From Arthrobacter silvisoli (GTDB lineage Bacteria > Actinomycetota > Actinomycetes > Actinomycetales > Micrococcaceae), in NCBI RefSeq assembly GCF_003369445.1, contig NZ_QRCU01000032.1, positions 1 to 64,000 of the forward strand: 64,000 bases of DNA. The letters are read 5' to 3'. Positions 15,219 through 24,121 of the stretch are shown here, piece by piece. The notes beneath the pieces are model-generated. The model did not search any database. It had not been told where the DNA came from and saw nothing but the letters and a program-made list of their open reading frames with translations. The translations under genes were made by a program, and so were the position numbers. Every line of letters starts with the position of its first letter. Position 1 is the stretch's first letter.

Positions 15219-15301
15219 TGCGCGGAGGGGGACTTGAACCCCCACCCCCTTTCGAGGACTAGCACCTCAAGCTAGCGCGTCTGCCATTCCGCCACCCGCG
15301 C
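15219..15301 (-). tRNA. tRNA-Leu (anticodon GAG)
   Basis: The 83-base gene folds as a type II tRNA. The acceptor stem GCGCGGG pairs with TCCGCGC, discriminator A. The anticodon arm CTAGC-TTGAGGT-GCTAG gives anticodon GAG (reads CUC). A long variable arm (CCTCGAAAGGGGG region) and the T arm GGGGGTTCAAGTCCCCC follow. CCA is not encoded. Confidence 0.95.
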
Positions 15302-15429
15302 AGGTGAACCGGAGAAGCGTTTTTCTCCGAAGCAGCAGCAAAGACCGTAGCACGGGAATCCCGCCGCCGCCGATTCGGGCGCGCGCCGCATGACACGTTT
15401 TCGTCCGGGGGCGTCGGTAGGGTGGCCCT

Positions 15430-15594
15430 ATGGATGCCACTGCATTGAACGCCATCATCGTTCCCCTGCTCTTCGCCGCCCTCTTCCTGTACGTCCTTTA
15501 CTTCGTCATCCGCTCCGGCGTGCGGGACGGCATCCTGCAGGCCGACAGGAAGCGCGCCGAAGCCAAGGACGAGCACCTTGCCGGCGTCCAGTAA
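15430..15594 (+). CDS. 54-residue single-helix membrane protein
   Basis: This short gene encodes one transmembrane segment (about residues 8-27, IIVPLLFAALFLYVLYFVI) and a basic cytoplasmic tail ending AKDEHLAGVQ. Its TAA stop lies 17 bases inside the start of the downstream DUF1345 gene, so the two overlap and are probably translationally coupled. CCCTATGG leads into the ATG; a possible -10 lies close, so a short leader is likely. Function unknown; a small partner of the following membrane protein is one possibility. Confidence 0.55.
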   Translation: MDATALNAIIVPLLFAALFLYVLYFVIRSGVRDGILQADRKRAEAKDEHLAGVQ

Positions 15595-16267
15595 TCGCGC
15601 CAGCAGCAAACGCGCCCGCCGGAAACGGCTCCGCCTGGCCGTCATGTTCGCCGCCGGCGCCGCCGCCGCGGTGGCCACCGGCGCCTCCGGGAACTGGCTG
15701 GCCGCCCCGGTGGTGGGCTGGGTGGCCGCTTCCTTCACCTATGTGCTGTGGGTGTGGCTGGTCGTCGGGCGGCTCGACCCTGAGGGCACCCGCAGGCACG
15801 CAACGGAAGAAGACCCCTCACGCGGGGCAAGCGAACTGCTGATCCTCGGCGCGAACGTCGCGAGCCTGGTGGCGGTGGCCGCCGTCGTCGTCGGATCGCA
15901 CCGGAACGACGGCGGCGGGCTGGGTGACCGGCTCGCTGCCGGAGCGCTCTCGCTGCTGAGCGTCGCGCTGTCCTGGGCGCTGGTCCAGACCCTGTTCACC
16001 CTGCGCTACGCCGAACTGTATTACGGGACAGGGGAGGACGCCGGCGGGGAGGTGGGCGGCATCAGCTTCAACCAGGACCGGCCTCCGCAGTACACCGACT
16101 TCGCCTACCTGGCCACGAGCCTGGGCATGACCTACCAAGTGTCGGACACCAACCTCGAGAACCACCTCATCCGCGCCGAGGCACTTAAGCACAGCCTGCT
16201 GTCCTATCTGTTCGGCACGGTGATCCTGGCGGCGACGCTCAACCTGGTGGTCGGGCTGGCCTTCTAG
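15578..16267 (+). CDS. DUF1345 membrane protein
   Basis: A 229-residue integral membrane protein with five predicted helices. The C-terminal part holds the DUF1345 hallmark PPQYTDFAYLATSLGMTYQVSDTNL (about 168-192), followed by a last helix (IRAEALKHSLLSYLFG...). The family is widespread in actinobacteria and proteobacteria with no established function. The start is taken as TTG 15578, inside the end of the preceding 54-residue gene, because the basic N-terminus (RARRKRLR) directly precedes the first helix. No clear ribosome site is present, which fits coupling. Confidence 0.85.
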   Translation: MPASSNRASSKRARRKRLRLAVMFAAGAAAAVATGASGNWLAAPVVGWVAASFTYVLWVWLVVGRLDPEGTRRHATEEDPSRGASELLILGANVASLVAVAAVVVGSHRNDGGGLGDRLAAGALSLLSVALSWALVQTLFTLRYAELYYGTGEDAGGEVGGISFNQDRPPQYTDFAYLATSLGMTYQVSDTNLENHLIRAEALKHSLLSYLFGTVILAATLNLVVGLAF

Positions 16268-16336
16268 GCTCACAGCATGACGGTTCCTTGGACATGCAGG
16301 CGCCCTGGCCGGGCATCCGATGCGATCCGCAGTCAG

Positions 16337-18550
16337 CTACTTCAGCGTGAGCACCAGCTTGGGTGCGAGCGTGCTGCCCGCCTCCTTGGAGTGGAGGTCC
16401 ACGGCGTCGGAGCTGCTGGAGTCCAAACCCAGCGAAAGCTGTTGGCCGAGTTCACCGGTCAGGCTGCTGACCGTCAGGGGAATGCTGTAGACGGTGTTGA
16501 CCTTTGTCGGGCCGAGCGTGCCGATGCCGGTCCCCGGCGCCGGACGGTTGTTGTACGTGATCCCGGATTCAGTCCAGCTGTCATCAGCGACCAGCTTGAC
16601 GTTCTGCTTGCCTGTAGACGCATTCGCGCCGACGCTCAGCTGCAACGTCGCACTCTCCAGCGTCCTGCCCGCATACGGGGACAGGTCGAACTTCAGGTAC
16701 GTGACTTCCACCGGACTGTTGTCGACACCCAGAGTGGCGCTCGTGCCAAAGTTCGTCCCCGGCGGCGCGCTGGACACGTAGCTGTCAGCGGTGGCCGCGA
16801 GCGTCACGGTCTCCGGCGTGCCTCCGGCGGCTGACGCCGTGGTGAAGGTCCAGGTCTTGTCCGTCGCCAACGCGTTACCGGCAACATCCTTGACCCCACC
16901 GGAGCCGCCCCTGATCGTCGCCGTGTAACTCGTGCCCGCGGCCAGATCCGCACTCGGGACCAACGTCGCAACGGTGCTGTTGTACGTCACGGCGGCCGGC
17001 ACCGTCGTCGTCCCCGCCGTCAAGGTGAACGTGTTCGTGGTGACCGTCGAGGGATCCATCTCTTCCGAGAACGACCCAGTCACATTCGCGGTCACCGCCA
17101 CATCGGTGGCACCGGCAGCCGGAGAGGAACCCGTCACTGTCGGAGCCGTCGTATCACCGCCGCCGCTGGGGTCGTAGAAGTGCCAGTACCGGCTTGTGGC
17201 GTTCACGTCGGCGAGCACCAGCAGACCGCTGTTGCCCGTGCCCCGCACCGCGCTGTTGAGGTTCTGCTTCGTTGACGTTACGTTGTGGACATACTGGTCG
17301 GCGTCGACGATACGAGCCGTTTTCGCGGTGGTGAAAGCGATATTGTCCAACGGCGAGGACTTCTCGTAGATCGCACCTCCAGAGCTGGTGCAGACGCCAT
17401 CGTTCGTCGTCCCACCCGGCTTCGGATAGGTAGCGAATGTACGCAGCATCTGGGTGCTCTCATCAATCAGCACGATCACCCGGTTCGGGCACTCCGAGAC
17501 AGCCGCGATCGTGTGCGCTGACCACGTAGTACCACTCAATGCCAACAGCTGGATCAACGGTTCAGGCGCGGACGTGAACGACGTCTTGACTGCAGCGAAA
17601 ACCCGGCCCCCCGAGGAGTCCAGCCACTTCAAATTCATGTGGTCATCACTGCTCTGCAGTCCCGACACCGCGGCCACAGGAGCACTCCAGTCGGTGTTCG
17701 GCGCACCATCAACGTGGTAGCTCCAGTACATGCCGTCCGTGGAGTCACCAACCTCCCGGCTCCACATCAGACCCATCTTGCCAGGTCCAAATGCGATCAC
17801 GGCCGATGTGTCGTCGACGGACACGTTGCTCAGCGCTGCGGGATGCGGGAACGGGGTCCCCCACGTCTGGCCATCCGTGGCAGTGACATTCAAATAGATC
17901 TGGTTCCCCTGCTGCCAGGTGGCCCACACCCGGCCCGTCGAGTCCTTATCGATGGTCAGGATCTCAACTTTGTAGTTATTGATGTTTGTGGCGCTCAGCA
18001 GCGAGTATGTCTTGGCGGCCGGGTCGTAGCTGTAACGCCGCATCGTCGTCGGGAAGTTCGGCTCAGCAGGGAGGGTATCGGCGACGAAGCGATAGCTCGC
18101 CACATACAACGTTGTCCCGTCCCACAAAACGTCATGATGGGTGCTTGGCCGCGGGTCCGTCGCCACGCCTGTGTCTGACCAGGAACTCGTTGCGGCATTG
18201 AACCGGAAGATATGGAAATCCGCGGTGGCCGTATCCCAGAGGTTCCCCCACCAGATTCCGTCGTTGAACCACAACGAACTCGTCGCCCGCTTCGAACCCG
18301 TCGGCGTCCCCGTACCCGTGTGCGACGGACCTTCAACCCCGACATCACCCGGAGCAGCTGACACCGGAACAGGTGCCACGAGGCCACCTAGCACGAGCAG
18401 CAGCACTGTCAGCAGTGCATGGAGCCCCAGGTTCCGCGACCGGCGTGGGCGAGTACCAGGCGGCCTGCCACTTCCCCGTCTCACGCCGAGCCAGAAAGCG
18501 CTGCGACCTCCACCACGCCCGCCTAGATAAGAAACTGCATGGCCTGGCAA
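16337..18550 (-). CDS. secreted Ig-like / DNRLRE (CBM96-type) surface protein
   Basis: About 737 residues. A basic N-terminus and a hydrophobic signal segment (LLTVLLLVLGGLVAPVPVSA) direct export. Residues up to about 450 form a large beta-rich domain with sialidase/propeller-like repeats of unknown specificity. Next comes a bacterial Ig-like Big_5 domain (TAPTVTGSSPAAGATDVAV ... WTFTTA), and last a DNRLRE/CBM96-type jelly-roll (TADSYVSSAPPGTNFGTS ... LKFDLSPYAG ... ITYNNRP), which binds polysaccharide in known proteins. No LPxTG anchor is visible. The frame extends to ATG 18586; TTG 18550 was chosen for AGGAG five bases upstream. Its position next to the polysaccharide operon suggests a role at the cell surface. 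Confidence 0.75.
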   Translation of the reverse strand: MPGHAVSYLGGRGGGRSAFWLGVRRGSGRPPGTRPRRSRNLGLHALLTVLLLVLGGLVAPVPVSAAPGDVGVEGPSHTGTGTPTGSKRATSSLWFNDGIWWGNLWDTATADFHIFRFNAATSSWSDTGVATDPRPSTHHDVLWDGTTLYVASYRFVADTLPAEPNFPTTMRRYSYDPAAKTYSLLSATNINNYKVEILTIDKDSTGRVWATWQQGNQIYLNVTATDGQTWGTPFPHPAALSNVSVDDTSAVIAFGPGKMGLMWSREVGDSTDGMYWSYHVDGAPNTDWSAPVAAVSGLQSSDDHMNLKWLDSSGGRVFAAVKTSFTSAPEPLIQLLALSGTTWSAHTIAAVSECPNRVIVLIDESTQMLRTFATYPKPGGTTNDGVCTSSGGAIYEKSSPLDNIAFTTAKTARIVDADQYVHNVTSTKQNLNSAVRGTGNSGLLVLADVNATSRYWHFYDPSGGGDTTAPTVTGSSPAAGATDVAVTANVTGSFSEEMDPSTVTTNTFTLTAGTTTVPAAVTYNSTVATLVPSADLAAGTSYTATIRGGSGGVKDVAGNALATDKTWTFTTASAAGGTPETVTLAATADSYVSSAPPGTNFGTSATLGVDNSPVEVTYLKFDLSPYAGRTLESATLQLSVGANASTGKQNVKLVADDSWTESGITYNNRPAPGTGIGTLGPTKVNTVYSIPLTVSSLTGELGQQLSLGLDSSSSDAVDLHSKEAGSTLAPKLVLTLK

Positions 18551-18659
18551 TGTTGCTCCTCGGTGAACATGAATTCCCAAGTACATTCAGTGTCAATGGT
18601 TGAAGCATCAATAGCAACCCCTCGCATCGACTTGTCGAACAGCGCCGGAACCGGCACGG

Positions 18660-19709
18660 CTAGCCACCGCCCGGACGCCAATACCGCAGCCCGCCGCTGG
18701 CCGCGCCGTCGCGGGCAACGTCGATCACGGCGTACGGAAAGACCCGACGGTCCGACTGGTCAGGTCCGCGGCCGCGGACGTCTGAACACCACGTGCCGGT
18801 ATTGATGTACCGGGTGGAGCACGCTTCGAGCGCGGACTCGAGGGCCCGGTGGGTGTGCCCCGAAACATACCAGGCCACCGCGGAACCGTGCGCCTCCAGG
18901 GTCCGTGCAAACCGGCCCGCTGCAGCAGCCTCTTGGCCGGCGGCTCTACGACCGGCGGCCGCGAGCGCCATGCGTGTAGCGGCGACCGGGAGCGCCGACA
19001 TCGTGCGGAACCGGGACAGGCACGCCAACTCCCTCACGGTGATCCCGTCGAGCGCGAGCCGCCGGGACTCACTCTGCAGCAGCTGATCGTACTCGGGTTC
19101 CCGGACGCGGCGTTCCGCCCGCTCGGATGCCAGGCAGGCCCGGGCGACGGCCCCGGCGCGGCCGAGGCGCGATCTCGACGGATGGGCGTTCCAAGCGGCG
19201 AGCGGTGGCAGGTCCAGCTCGTCGGTCCCGTTGACCGCCGCGCGGAGCACCTCGGGGATCCGGTGCAGCGCGTGGTGCTGATGCCCGTGCTCGGCCACGA
19301 GCACGCGGGGCACGTGCAGGAACCACGGATGCACCCGGACCTGTGCAGGCTCGGAGGGGGACAGCAGCGCAGAAAGGCGGGCCGCGACCGAGGGCCTGGC
19401 CAGCTCCACATCGTGGTTGCCGCAGACGAAGTGCAGTTGAACGCCCCGCGCCGCACACCTCTCCAAGACCCGGAACGTGTCGGAGTGGCGGGCGAAGATG
19501 GAGTCGAGCCGGGCCAGGCTCTCGTCCTCGGCCAAACCGAACAGTTCGAACGTGTCACCGACGAAGACGACGTGCTGCTGTGGACCGGAGGCCGGGAGCA
19601 CCTCGCGCTGCAGGAACCCGGACAACGCGCTGCCGGCGCCCCGGGGGTCGTCGTCCGCCACACCCAAGTGGAGGTCGCTGAGCAGCCACCACCGCGCAAC
19701 GCGGCTCAT
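18660..19709 (-). CDS. metallophosphoesterase in polysaccharide operon
   Basis: A 349-residue calcineurin-like phosphoesterase. The motifs appear in order: WLLSDLHLG (metal-binding DxH), VVFVGDTFELFG (GDxxE in place of GDxxD), FVCGNHDVEL (GNHD), HGHQHH, and YVSGHTHRAL (GHTH) near residue 300. The arrangement resembles the UDP-2,3-diacylglucosamine hydrolase (LpxH) branch, but no lipid A genes are present. It may cleave a phosphodiester or pyrophosphate in a lipid-linked sugar. The start ATG overlaps the stop of the preceding small membrane gene by four bases (ATGA). It is the last gene of the operon. Confidence 0.8.
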   Translation of the reverse strand: MSRVARWWLLSDLHLGVADDDPRGAGSALSGFLQREVLPASGPQQHVVFVGDTFELFGLAEDESLARLDSIFARHSDTFRVLERCAARGVQLHFVCGNHDVELARPSVAARLSALLSPSEPAQVRVHPWFLHVPRVLVAEHGHQHHALHRIPEVLRAAVNGTDELDLPPLAAWNAHPSRSRLGRAGAVARACLASERAERRVREPEYDQLLQSESRRLALDGITVRELACLSRFRTMSALPVAATRMALAAAGRRAAGQEAAAAGRFARTLEAHGSAVAWYVSGHTHRALESALEACSTRYINTGTWCSDVRGRGPDQSDRRVFPYAVIDVARDGAASGGLRYWRPGGG

Positions 19710-19909
19710 GCGAGCAGTCCCAGCACGCGTGGAAGGAAGAGCAGCAGGTATAAGGTCCACATGACCGCGACTGCGCTGCGGCTCACCGTCTTGCCGAAGA
19801 ACCTCGGACGTGTGGGCTGCCCGGTGTCCGAGCCAAGGCGCCGGACTTCGAAGGCGATGAGGGTAATGAGCAGGACGGCAGCCGCGAGCAGTCCCGCGAT
19901 GTCGATCAT
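19706..19909 (-). CDS. 67-residue membrane protein of polysaccharide operon
   Basis: A small protein with two hydrophobic segments (about 1-18 and 45-65) separated by a basic stretch with GQPTRPRFFGKTVSRSA. Start ATG 19909 has GGAGG seven bases upstream. Its start and stop each overlap the neighbouring genes by four bases, so it is tightly coupled within the operon. No known family was recognised; a structural partner of the membrane glycosyltransferase-like protein is possible. Confidence 0.6.
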   Translation of the reverse strand: MIDIAGLLAAAVLLITLIAFEVRRLGSDTGQPTRPRFFGKTVSRSAVAVMWTLYLLLFLPRVLGLLA

Positions 19910-20244
19910 CGTGCCGCCTCCTGCCGTCCGCGTGCAATGCAGGCAAGGACGGTGACGACGCCCATCGTCACGACGCACGCCTGCCACGACCACACCGCGA
20001 GGTAGAACATCGTCATGGAAACCGCCGTGAGCGCTGCGAGACCGAGTGACAGGACGAGCAAGGCGCTGAGCGCGACGTCGTCCACCTGCGTGAGCCGCGT
20101 CAGCGCCTGCCCCGGGAGCAGAACGAGGACGGCGACCGCGGCGGCCGCCTGCAACGGTGTCTGCAGCCCGACAAGCGTCACCAGCGACAGCGCGACGTCG
20201 GCGATACCCAGTGCCACGGTAGGCCCGCTGACACCGCTGCTCAT
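19906..20244 (-). CDS. 112-residue membrane protein of polysaccharide operon
   Basis: This protein has four hydrophobic segments and few polar residues, with the loop LPGQALTRLTQVDDVALSA between helices two and three. That loop type occurs in DUF1616-like and similar membrane proteins, but the match is weak. Start ATG 20244 overlaps the stop of the large membrane protein by four bases, and its own stop overlaps the next gene. Function unknown. Confidence 0.6.
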   Translation of the reverse strand: MSSGVSGPTVALGIADVALSLVTLVGLQTPLQAAAAVAVLVLLPGQALTRLTQVDDVALSALLVLSLGLAALTAVSMTMFYLAVWSWQACVVTMGVVTVLACIARGRQEAAR

Positions 20245-22019
20245 GGCGTCACCCGGTACGCTCGCGCGTCAGCATTACTGAAGACAAGAACCACGCCGTC
20301 CTGCGCGCTCAGCCACGCCTCCAGTTTGTCGAGGTTGCTTGCGCTGCTGGCGCCCTGGACAACGAGACCCGCCTCTGCCGAGCGCGTGAGCAGCACGACG
20401 GCACCGGCAGGGTTGTGCCGGGCGTAACCGTAAACGAGCGGGCCGCACGTCGGCGTCGACAAGCCGGGCCCGCATAGGTCCTCGATGGTCCGGTAACGGT
20501 GCTCAAGGTAGCCCTCGCTGCGCCACGGCGTCGGATGGGCAGCCGAGATGATCGCAGAGCCGGGGGGTGCTAGACGCTGCACGGCGGCGACGGCGGCGGT
20601 CTCACCGCTTGTGAAGACGTCAAACCGGGCGTTCCCGAACCGCCCTGACACGGTCAGCACGGCCAGCAGAGAGCAGATGACGGCAAGGCCCCCCGCCGCA
20701 AGGAGGGTGGGGCGGGTGCCGCCGTCCGCGGGAAGCAGGACCGAGGAGGCCTGCATGGCGATGAACGGCAGGGCAAACAGCGAGACGCGGATGAGCATTT
20801 CCCCTCCATACGCCTGCGCGGGGAAGAGCAACAATGGGGTGACAGCGAGGAGGACCACCCTGATGTCGAGGCGCCCTCTGCGCCAGTCGCGCAACGCCCC
20901 GGCCGCTGCCAGCCCCCACAACGCGAGGGTGAGAACGATCCGGAGCTGCACTACGAGAACGTGTCCGGCGGTCCCGCTTGTGCGGTCGACGACGTTCGCC
21001 ACGATCACGTCTTCCAGTCCCCCGCCCGCCAGGGGTGGGTGCCCGGCCAGGTAGGCGCTGGCGGGGTAGGCGAGCCACAGTGCCACCACCACCGCAATGA
21101 TCAGGGGCAGTCGGCTGGGCCAGACACGTCCACTCAGGGTGAGGGCGGTGATGGCGATGAGCACCATGAACGGCGTCAACTGATGGCTCGCGGAGATGAC
21201 CGCGACGAGCAAGAGGGTCACCGCGAGGGCGCTCACCCGGTGCATGGGGCGGAGCTCCTCGGGCGACCGCCCCCGCCACCACGCCGCCAGTTCGGCCGGT
21301 TTGATCCCGCGGACCTTCGGGGTCCGCGCGGCCAACGGGCCGATGACCAGCGCGACCACGACGAGGTACAGGAAGAAGCCGAAGGCCTGGGGAGAAAGGT
21401 AGTCCTGATCCTGCCAGTTGCCGAGGCAGAAGATCCAGAGCACGAGCCAGCGCCGTCGCGGATCGCGGGTCAGGTAGCCCGTCAAAACACCGAGTGCAGC
21501 GAGCCACAAACCCATGTTGAGTACCGGCGCCCAAAGGGCAACGGCCATTGGATCGAGACCGGTCGCCCGGAGTGCGGTGGCCAGCAGGGCGAAGAAGCCC
21601 GGCCAGTTGAAGTACGCGTCGATGTCCGGGTTGATCCCCTGGGTGCGCGAAAGGGCATCGGCGATGCCGATATGACGGAACGCTACCTCACCCCGCGGTA
21701 TGTCCGTCACGAACGCCGCAGTCCCGAAGAGCACGAGAACGAGCACCACGACAAGCCACAACATGACCAGGCGGCGGGCCGGACCCGTGGCATCCCCACG
21801 CAGCGCCACAACGAAGGCGATGTTCAACAGCAGGACCCCCACCCAGAACGGGTAGGGCAGGACGGCGACCAGCCCCAGGTCACTGTTGACGGGCACGGCC
21901 ACCGTGGAGGCGGCCCCCGCGGCAAGCGCCAGCGACACGACGCCGGCCAGTGCGCAGGCCACGTCGCGGGTCTTCCGGTATCCCTGGGTACGGTGGGTCG
22001 CTTCGAGCGCCTTGGTCAT
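20241..22019 (-). CDS. large multi-spanning membrane protein, glycosyltransferase-like
   Basis: About 592 residues with some 12-13 transmembrane helices followed by a soluble C-terminal domain of about 120 residues. The acidic loop DIPRGEVAFRHIGIADALSRTQGINPDIDAYFNWPGFFAL after helix four resembles the active-site loop of GT-C membrane glycosyltransferases, which use lipid-phosphate sugars. No closer family was recognised, so a polymerase or GT-C function is an inference. The start ATG overlaps the stop of the flippase gene (ATGA). Codon use is like its neighbours. Confidence 0.6.
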   Translation of the reverse strand: MTKALEATHRTQGYRKTRDVACALAGVVSLALAAGAASTVAVPVNSDLGLVAVLPYPFWVGVLLLNIAFVVALRGDATGPARRLVMLWLVVVLVLVLFGTAAFVTDIPRGEVAFRHIGIADALSRTQGINPDIDAYFNWPGFFALLATALRATGLDPMAVALWAPVLNMGLWLAALGVLTGYLTRDPRRRWLVLWIFCLGNWQDQDYLSPQAFGFFLYLVVVALVIGPLAARTPKVRGIKPAELAAWWRGRSPEELRPMHRVSALAVTLLLVAVISASHQLTPFMVLIAITALTLSGRVWPSRLPLIIAVVVALWLAYPASAYLAGHPPLAGGGLEDVIVANVVDRTSGTAGHVLVVQLRIVLTLALWGLAAAGALRDWRRGRLDIRVVLLAVTPLLLFPAQAYGGEMLIRVSLFALPFIAMQASSVLLPADGGTRPTLLAAGGLAVICSLLAVLTVSGRFGNARFDVFTSGETAAVAAVQRLAPPGSAIISAAHPTPWRSEGYLEHRYRTIEDLCGPGLSTPTCGPLVYGYARHNPAGAVVLLTRSAEAGLVVQGASSASNLDKLEAWLSAQDGVVLVFSNADARAYRVTP

Positions 22020-23299
22020 CGCGCCTCCCGCGTGACGTGCCGGACGACGGCAAGGAGCCTGAGGCCGACAGCGGCGGCTCCGATGGAGAGCACCACCAGC
22101 CACGCAACGGCCATGGCACCGGCGCCCCTGCCGGCGGCCACCAGCGCTGAAGCACAAAGTGCGGTTCCCAGCACCACTCCGACGACGATCGCCTCCGTGT
22201 AGCGACCGCGGGCACGGCACATGGCGTTGTAGGCCTGCAGCACGGCATACGCCACGAGGCCGGCGGCCAACCACCGCAGGGCGTCACTGGACGATTCCGC
22301 GTACTGCTCACCCATCAGGCCGAGCAGCGGGCGGGCCAGGAGAATGAGGACGGCGGCAGCCAGGCCTCCCACGACGAGCGACCAGCGGAGACTCGCCCAG
22401 GTGGTCTGCGCCAGGCGGTCAGGGTCGCGGACACCCTCGGAGAACTGGACGATGCCCATCAGCATCGGAGCGGTGTAGGCGGCCCAGGCCATCATCCATG
22501 CGGGATACCAGTAGGCAGCGGCCTCCGGCGACACCGTATGTGCAAGCAGAAGCGGCAGGACAAGCCCTGGGGCGCGCTCGGTGAGGGTGAGGAGCTGGTG
22601 CGGAAGGCCCAGGGCCAGCAGTGAACGGCCGCGTGCCAAGCGCAGGGTCGGTCGCGGCCGGTAACCCACGATTCTGCGCAACTGGACCGCGCCGACGACG
22701 CACGCCACGGCGGTCCCGAGGGCCCAGCAGGCCATCAGCACGTCCGCGGAGGCGCCGTGCGCCTGCCAGGCCACGAGCGCTGCAGCCCCGAGTGAGACCC
22801 CGCCGCCCAACGCGTACCTCAAGGTCGCACTGGCACCGCGTCCCAACGCCACGAGCGCCTGGTCCAGTACGATGACCATGGTTCCCGTGACGGCAGCCGC
22901 GAGGAACGTGAGCCAGAAGAGCACAGATGTTGAGGCAGTGTCCGGGGCCACGGTCGCCTGCAGCACGAGGTAGCCGAGGGCCAGGACGGTGCCGGCAACC
23001 CCGACGATGGCGAACGCCGCGTCCAGCACCCGCGAAGGCGGCTCCCCCCGCCCCACTGAAACGATCACGGCCGACCCGGCGCCCAGCACCGCGAGCTGCG
23101 TGCAGAGCATCACCGCCGAGACCGCGGCCGAGGTGAGCCCGACTTCACGGTCGGACGTCGCACGCGCGGCCACGATCCAGAAGGCGAAACCTGCGCCAGT
23201 CTGGGCGGCCTTGGCCACGACGAGGCCGAGAGAGCTGTGCAGGGCGGAGCGCCGGACGGTCGAGGCGCCCGGGACAGAAGTCCCCCGCACAGCCTTCAC
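22016..23299 (-). CDS. polysaccharide flippase-like (MOP superfamily)
   Basis: A 427-residue protein with about 12-14 transmembrane helices. The N-terminal LGLVVAKAAQTGAGFAFWIVAARA and the helix pairs that follow fit the Wzx/RfbX-type polysaccharide export branch of the MOP superfamily. It probably flips lipid-linked glycan units across the membrane. GTG 23299 overlaps the stop of the upstream glycosyltransferase (GTGA), and its stop overlaps the next start, so the middle of the operon is a chain of coupled genes. Confidence 0.75.
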   Translation of the reverse strand: MKAVRGTSVPGASTVRRSALHSSLGLVVAKAAQTGAGFAFWIVAARATSDREVGLTSAAVSAVMLCTQLAVLGAGSAVIVSVGRGEPPSRVLDAAFAIVGVAGTVLALGYLVLQATVAPDTASTSVLFWLTFLAAAVTGTMVIVLDQALVALGRGASATLRYALGGGVSLGAAALVAWQAHGASADVLMACWALGTAVACVVGAVQLRRIVGYRPRPTLRLARGRSLLALGLPHQLLTLTERAPGLVLPLLLAHTVSPEAAAYWYPAWMMAWAAYTAPMLMGIVQFSEGVRDPDRLAQTTWASLRWSLVVGGLAAAVLILLARPLLGLMGEQYAESSSDALRWLAAGLVAYAVLQAYNAMCRARGRYTEAIVVGVVLGTALCASALVAAGRGAGAMAVAWLVVLSIGAAAVGLRLLAVVRHVTREAR

Positions 23300-24117
23300 G
23301 ATGCGAGACCCCTGACGAGGCCCACGTAGTTGTACCAGCCGAAGGCCAGGTAGTAGCGCAGCCACCGGGGCTGGCCCGCAGCGAGGCTCATGGCGCTGCC
23401 ACGGACCGCCGCGGCGGCGGGCAGCAGGGCCAACCTCGCACCGCGCCAGCCGTGCTTGCGGACCATCCGTCCCAGTCCCGTTCCGTCCATGAGGAACTGG
23501 TCGAGCGCGAAGCCGAAGTCGTCTGCGGCGAAACGGTGTTCAACGACGACCCTGCTTGACACAGCCGTTCGCAGCCCTGACTCCCGCATGCGCCAACGCA
23601 ACTCGATGTCCTCCCCGGACTTGAACGAGTCGTCGAAACCCACGCCCAGCATCAGGTCCCGCTCAACGAGCGTTGCCACGAGACCGAACCAGTTGCGGCT
23701 GCGGCCGGTGCGATGGTGGTGGGCCAACGCCTGCCCCCAGTAGCCCGGTCCACCGACACTCTCCAGGCCGGCCTGGAGGGCGTCGTAGCCACTCTCCACC
23801 AGTTCCGTGAGCAAGTCGGCGACCCCTGCGGGCCTGAACACGACGTCGGCGTCGACCAGCAGGACCCAACAGGTGCTGCTGTTCCGTACGCCGAGCGTCC
23901 GAGCCCACGGCAGGCCGCGGCCCTCGTCACTGAGGACCCGGGCGCCGGCCGCGAGGGCGATCTCGACGGTGCGGTCGGTAGACAATCCGTCCACCACGAT
24001 GATCTCGGCGACACCGGACTGACGCAGGGCCTCGAGGCAGCGCGGCAGCAGAGCCTCCGCGTTCCGGGCCGGAACGACGGCGGTGACCTCGGCAGGGCTG
24101 TGACCCACCGCGTCCAC
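23296..24117 (-). CDS. family 2 glycosyltransferase
   Basis: A 273-residue GT2 enzyme. The N-terminal nucleotide-sugar fold has VTAVVPARNAEALLPRCLEAL and IIVVDGLSTDRTVEIA; the DxD-type metal site is VLLVDADVVF (about 86-95). A later SGEDIELRWRMRESG carries the acceptor-site ED. The C-terminus has an amphipathic segment (LRYYLAFGWYNYVGL) that may contact the membrane. GTG start, four bases after the stop of the HprK-like gene. It probably adds one sugar to a lipid-linked precursor. Confidence 0.85.
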   Translation of the reverse strand: MDAVGHSPAEVTAVVPARNAEALLPRCLEALRQSGVAEIIVVDGLSTDRTVEIALAAGARVLSDEGRGLPWARTLGVRNSSTCWVLLVDADVVFRPAGVADLLTELVESGYDALQAGLESVGGPGYWGQALAHHHRTGRSRNWFGLVATLVERDLMLGVGFDDSFKSGEDIELRWRMRESGLRTAVSSRVVVEHRFAADDFGFALDQFLMDGTGLGRMVRKHGWRGARLALLPAAAAVRGSAMSLAAGQPRWLRYYLAFGWYNYVGLVRGLAS

Positions 24118-24121
24118 CCCC

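Noticed and set aside
15219..15301. tRNA-Leu as an island attachment site
   Set aside because: No integrase and no second copy of the tRNA 3' end was seen up to 27.4 kb, so insertion at the tRNA is not supported.
20961..22202. 413-codon + strand frame opposite the large membrane protein
   Set aside because: Shadow of a transmembrane gene; rich in Arg, Gly, Glu and His with no domain.
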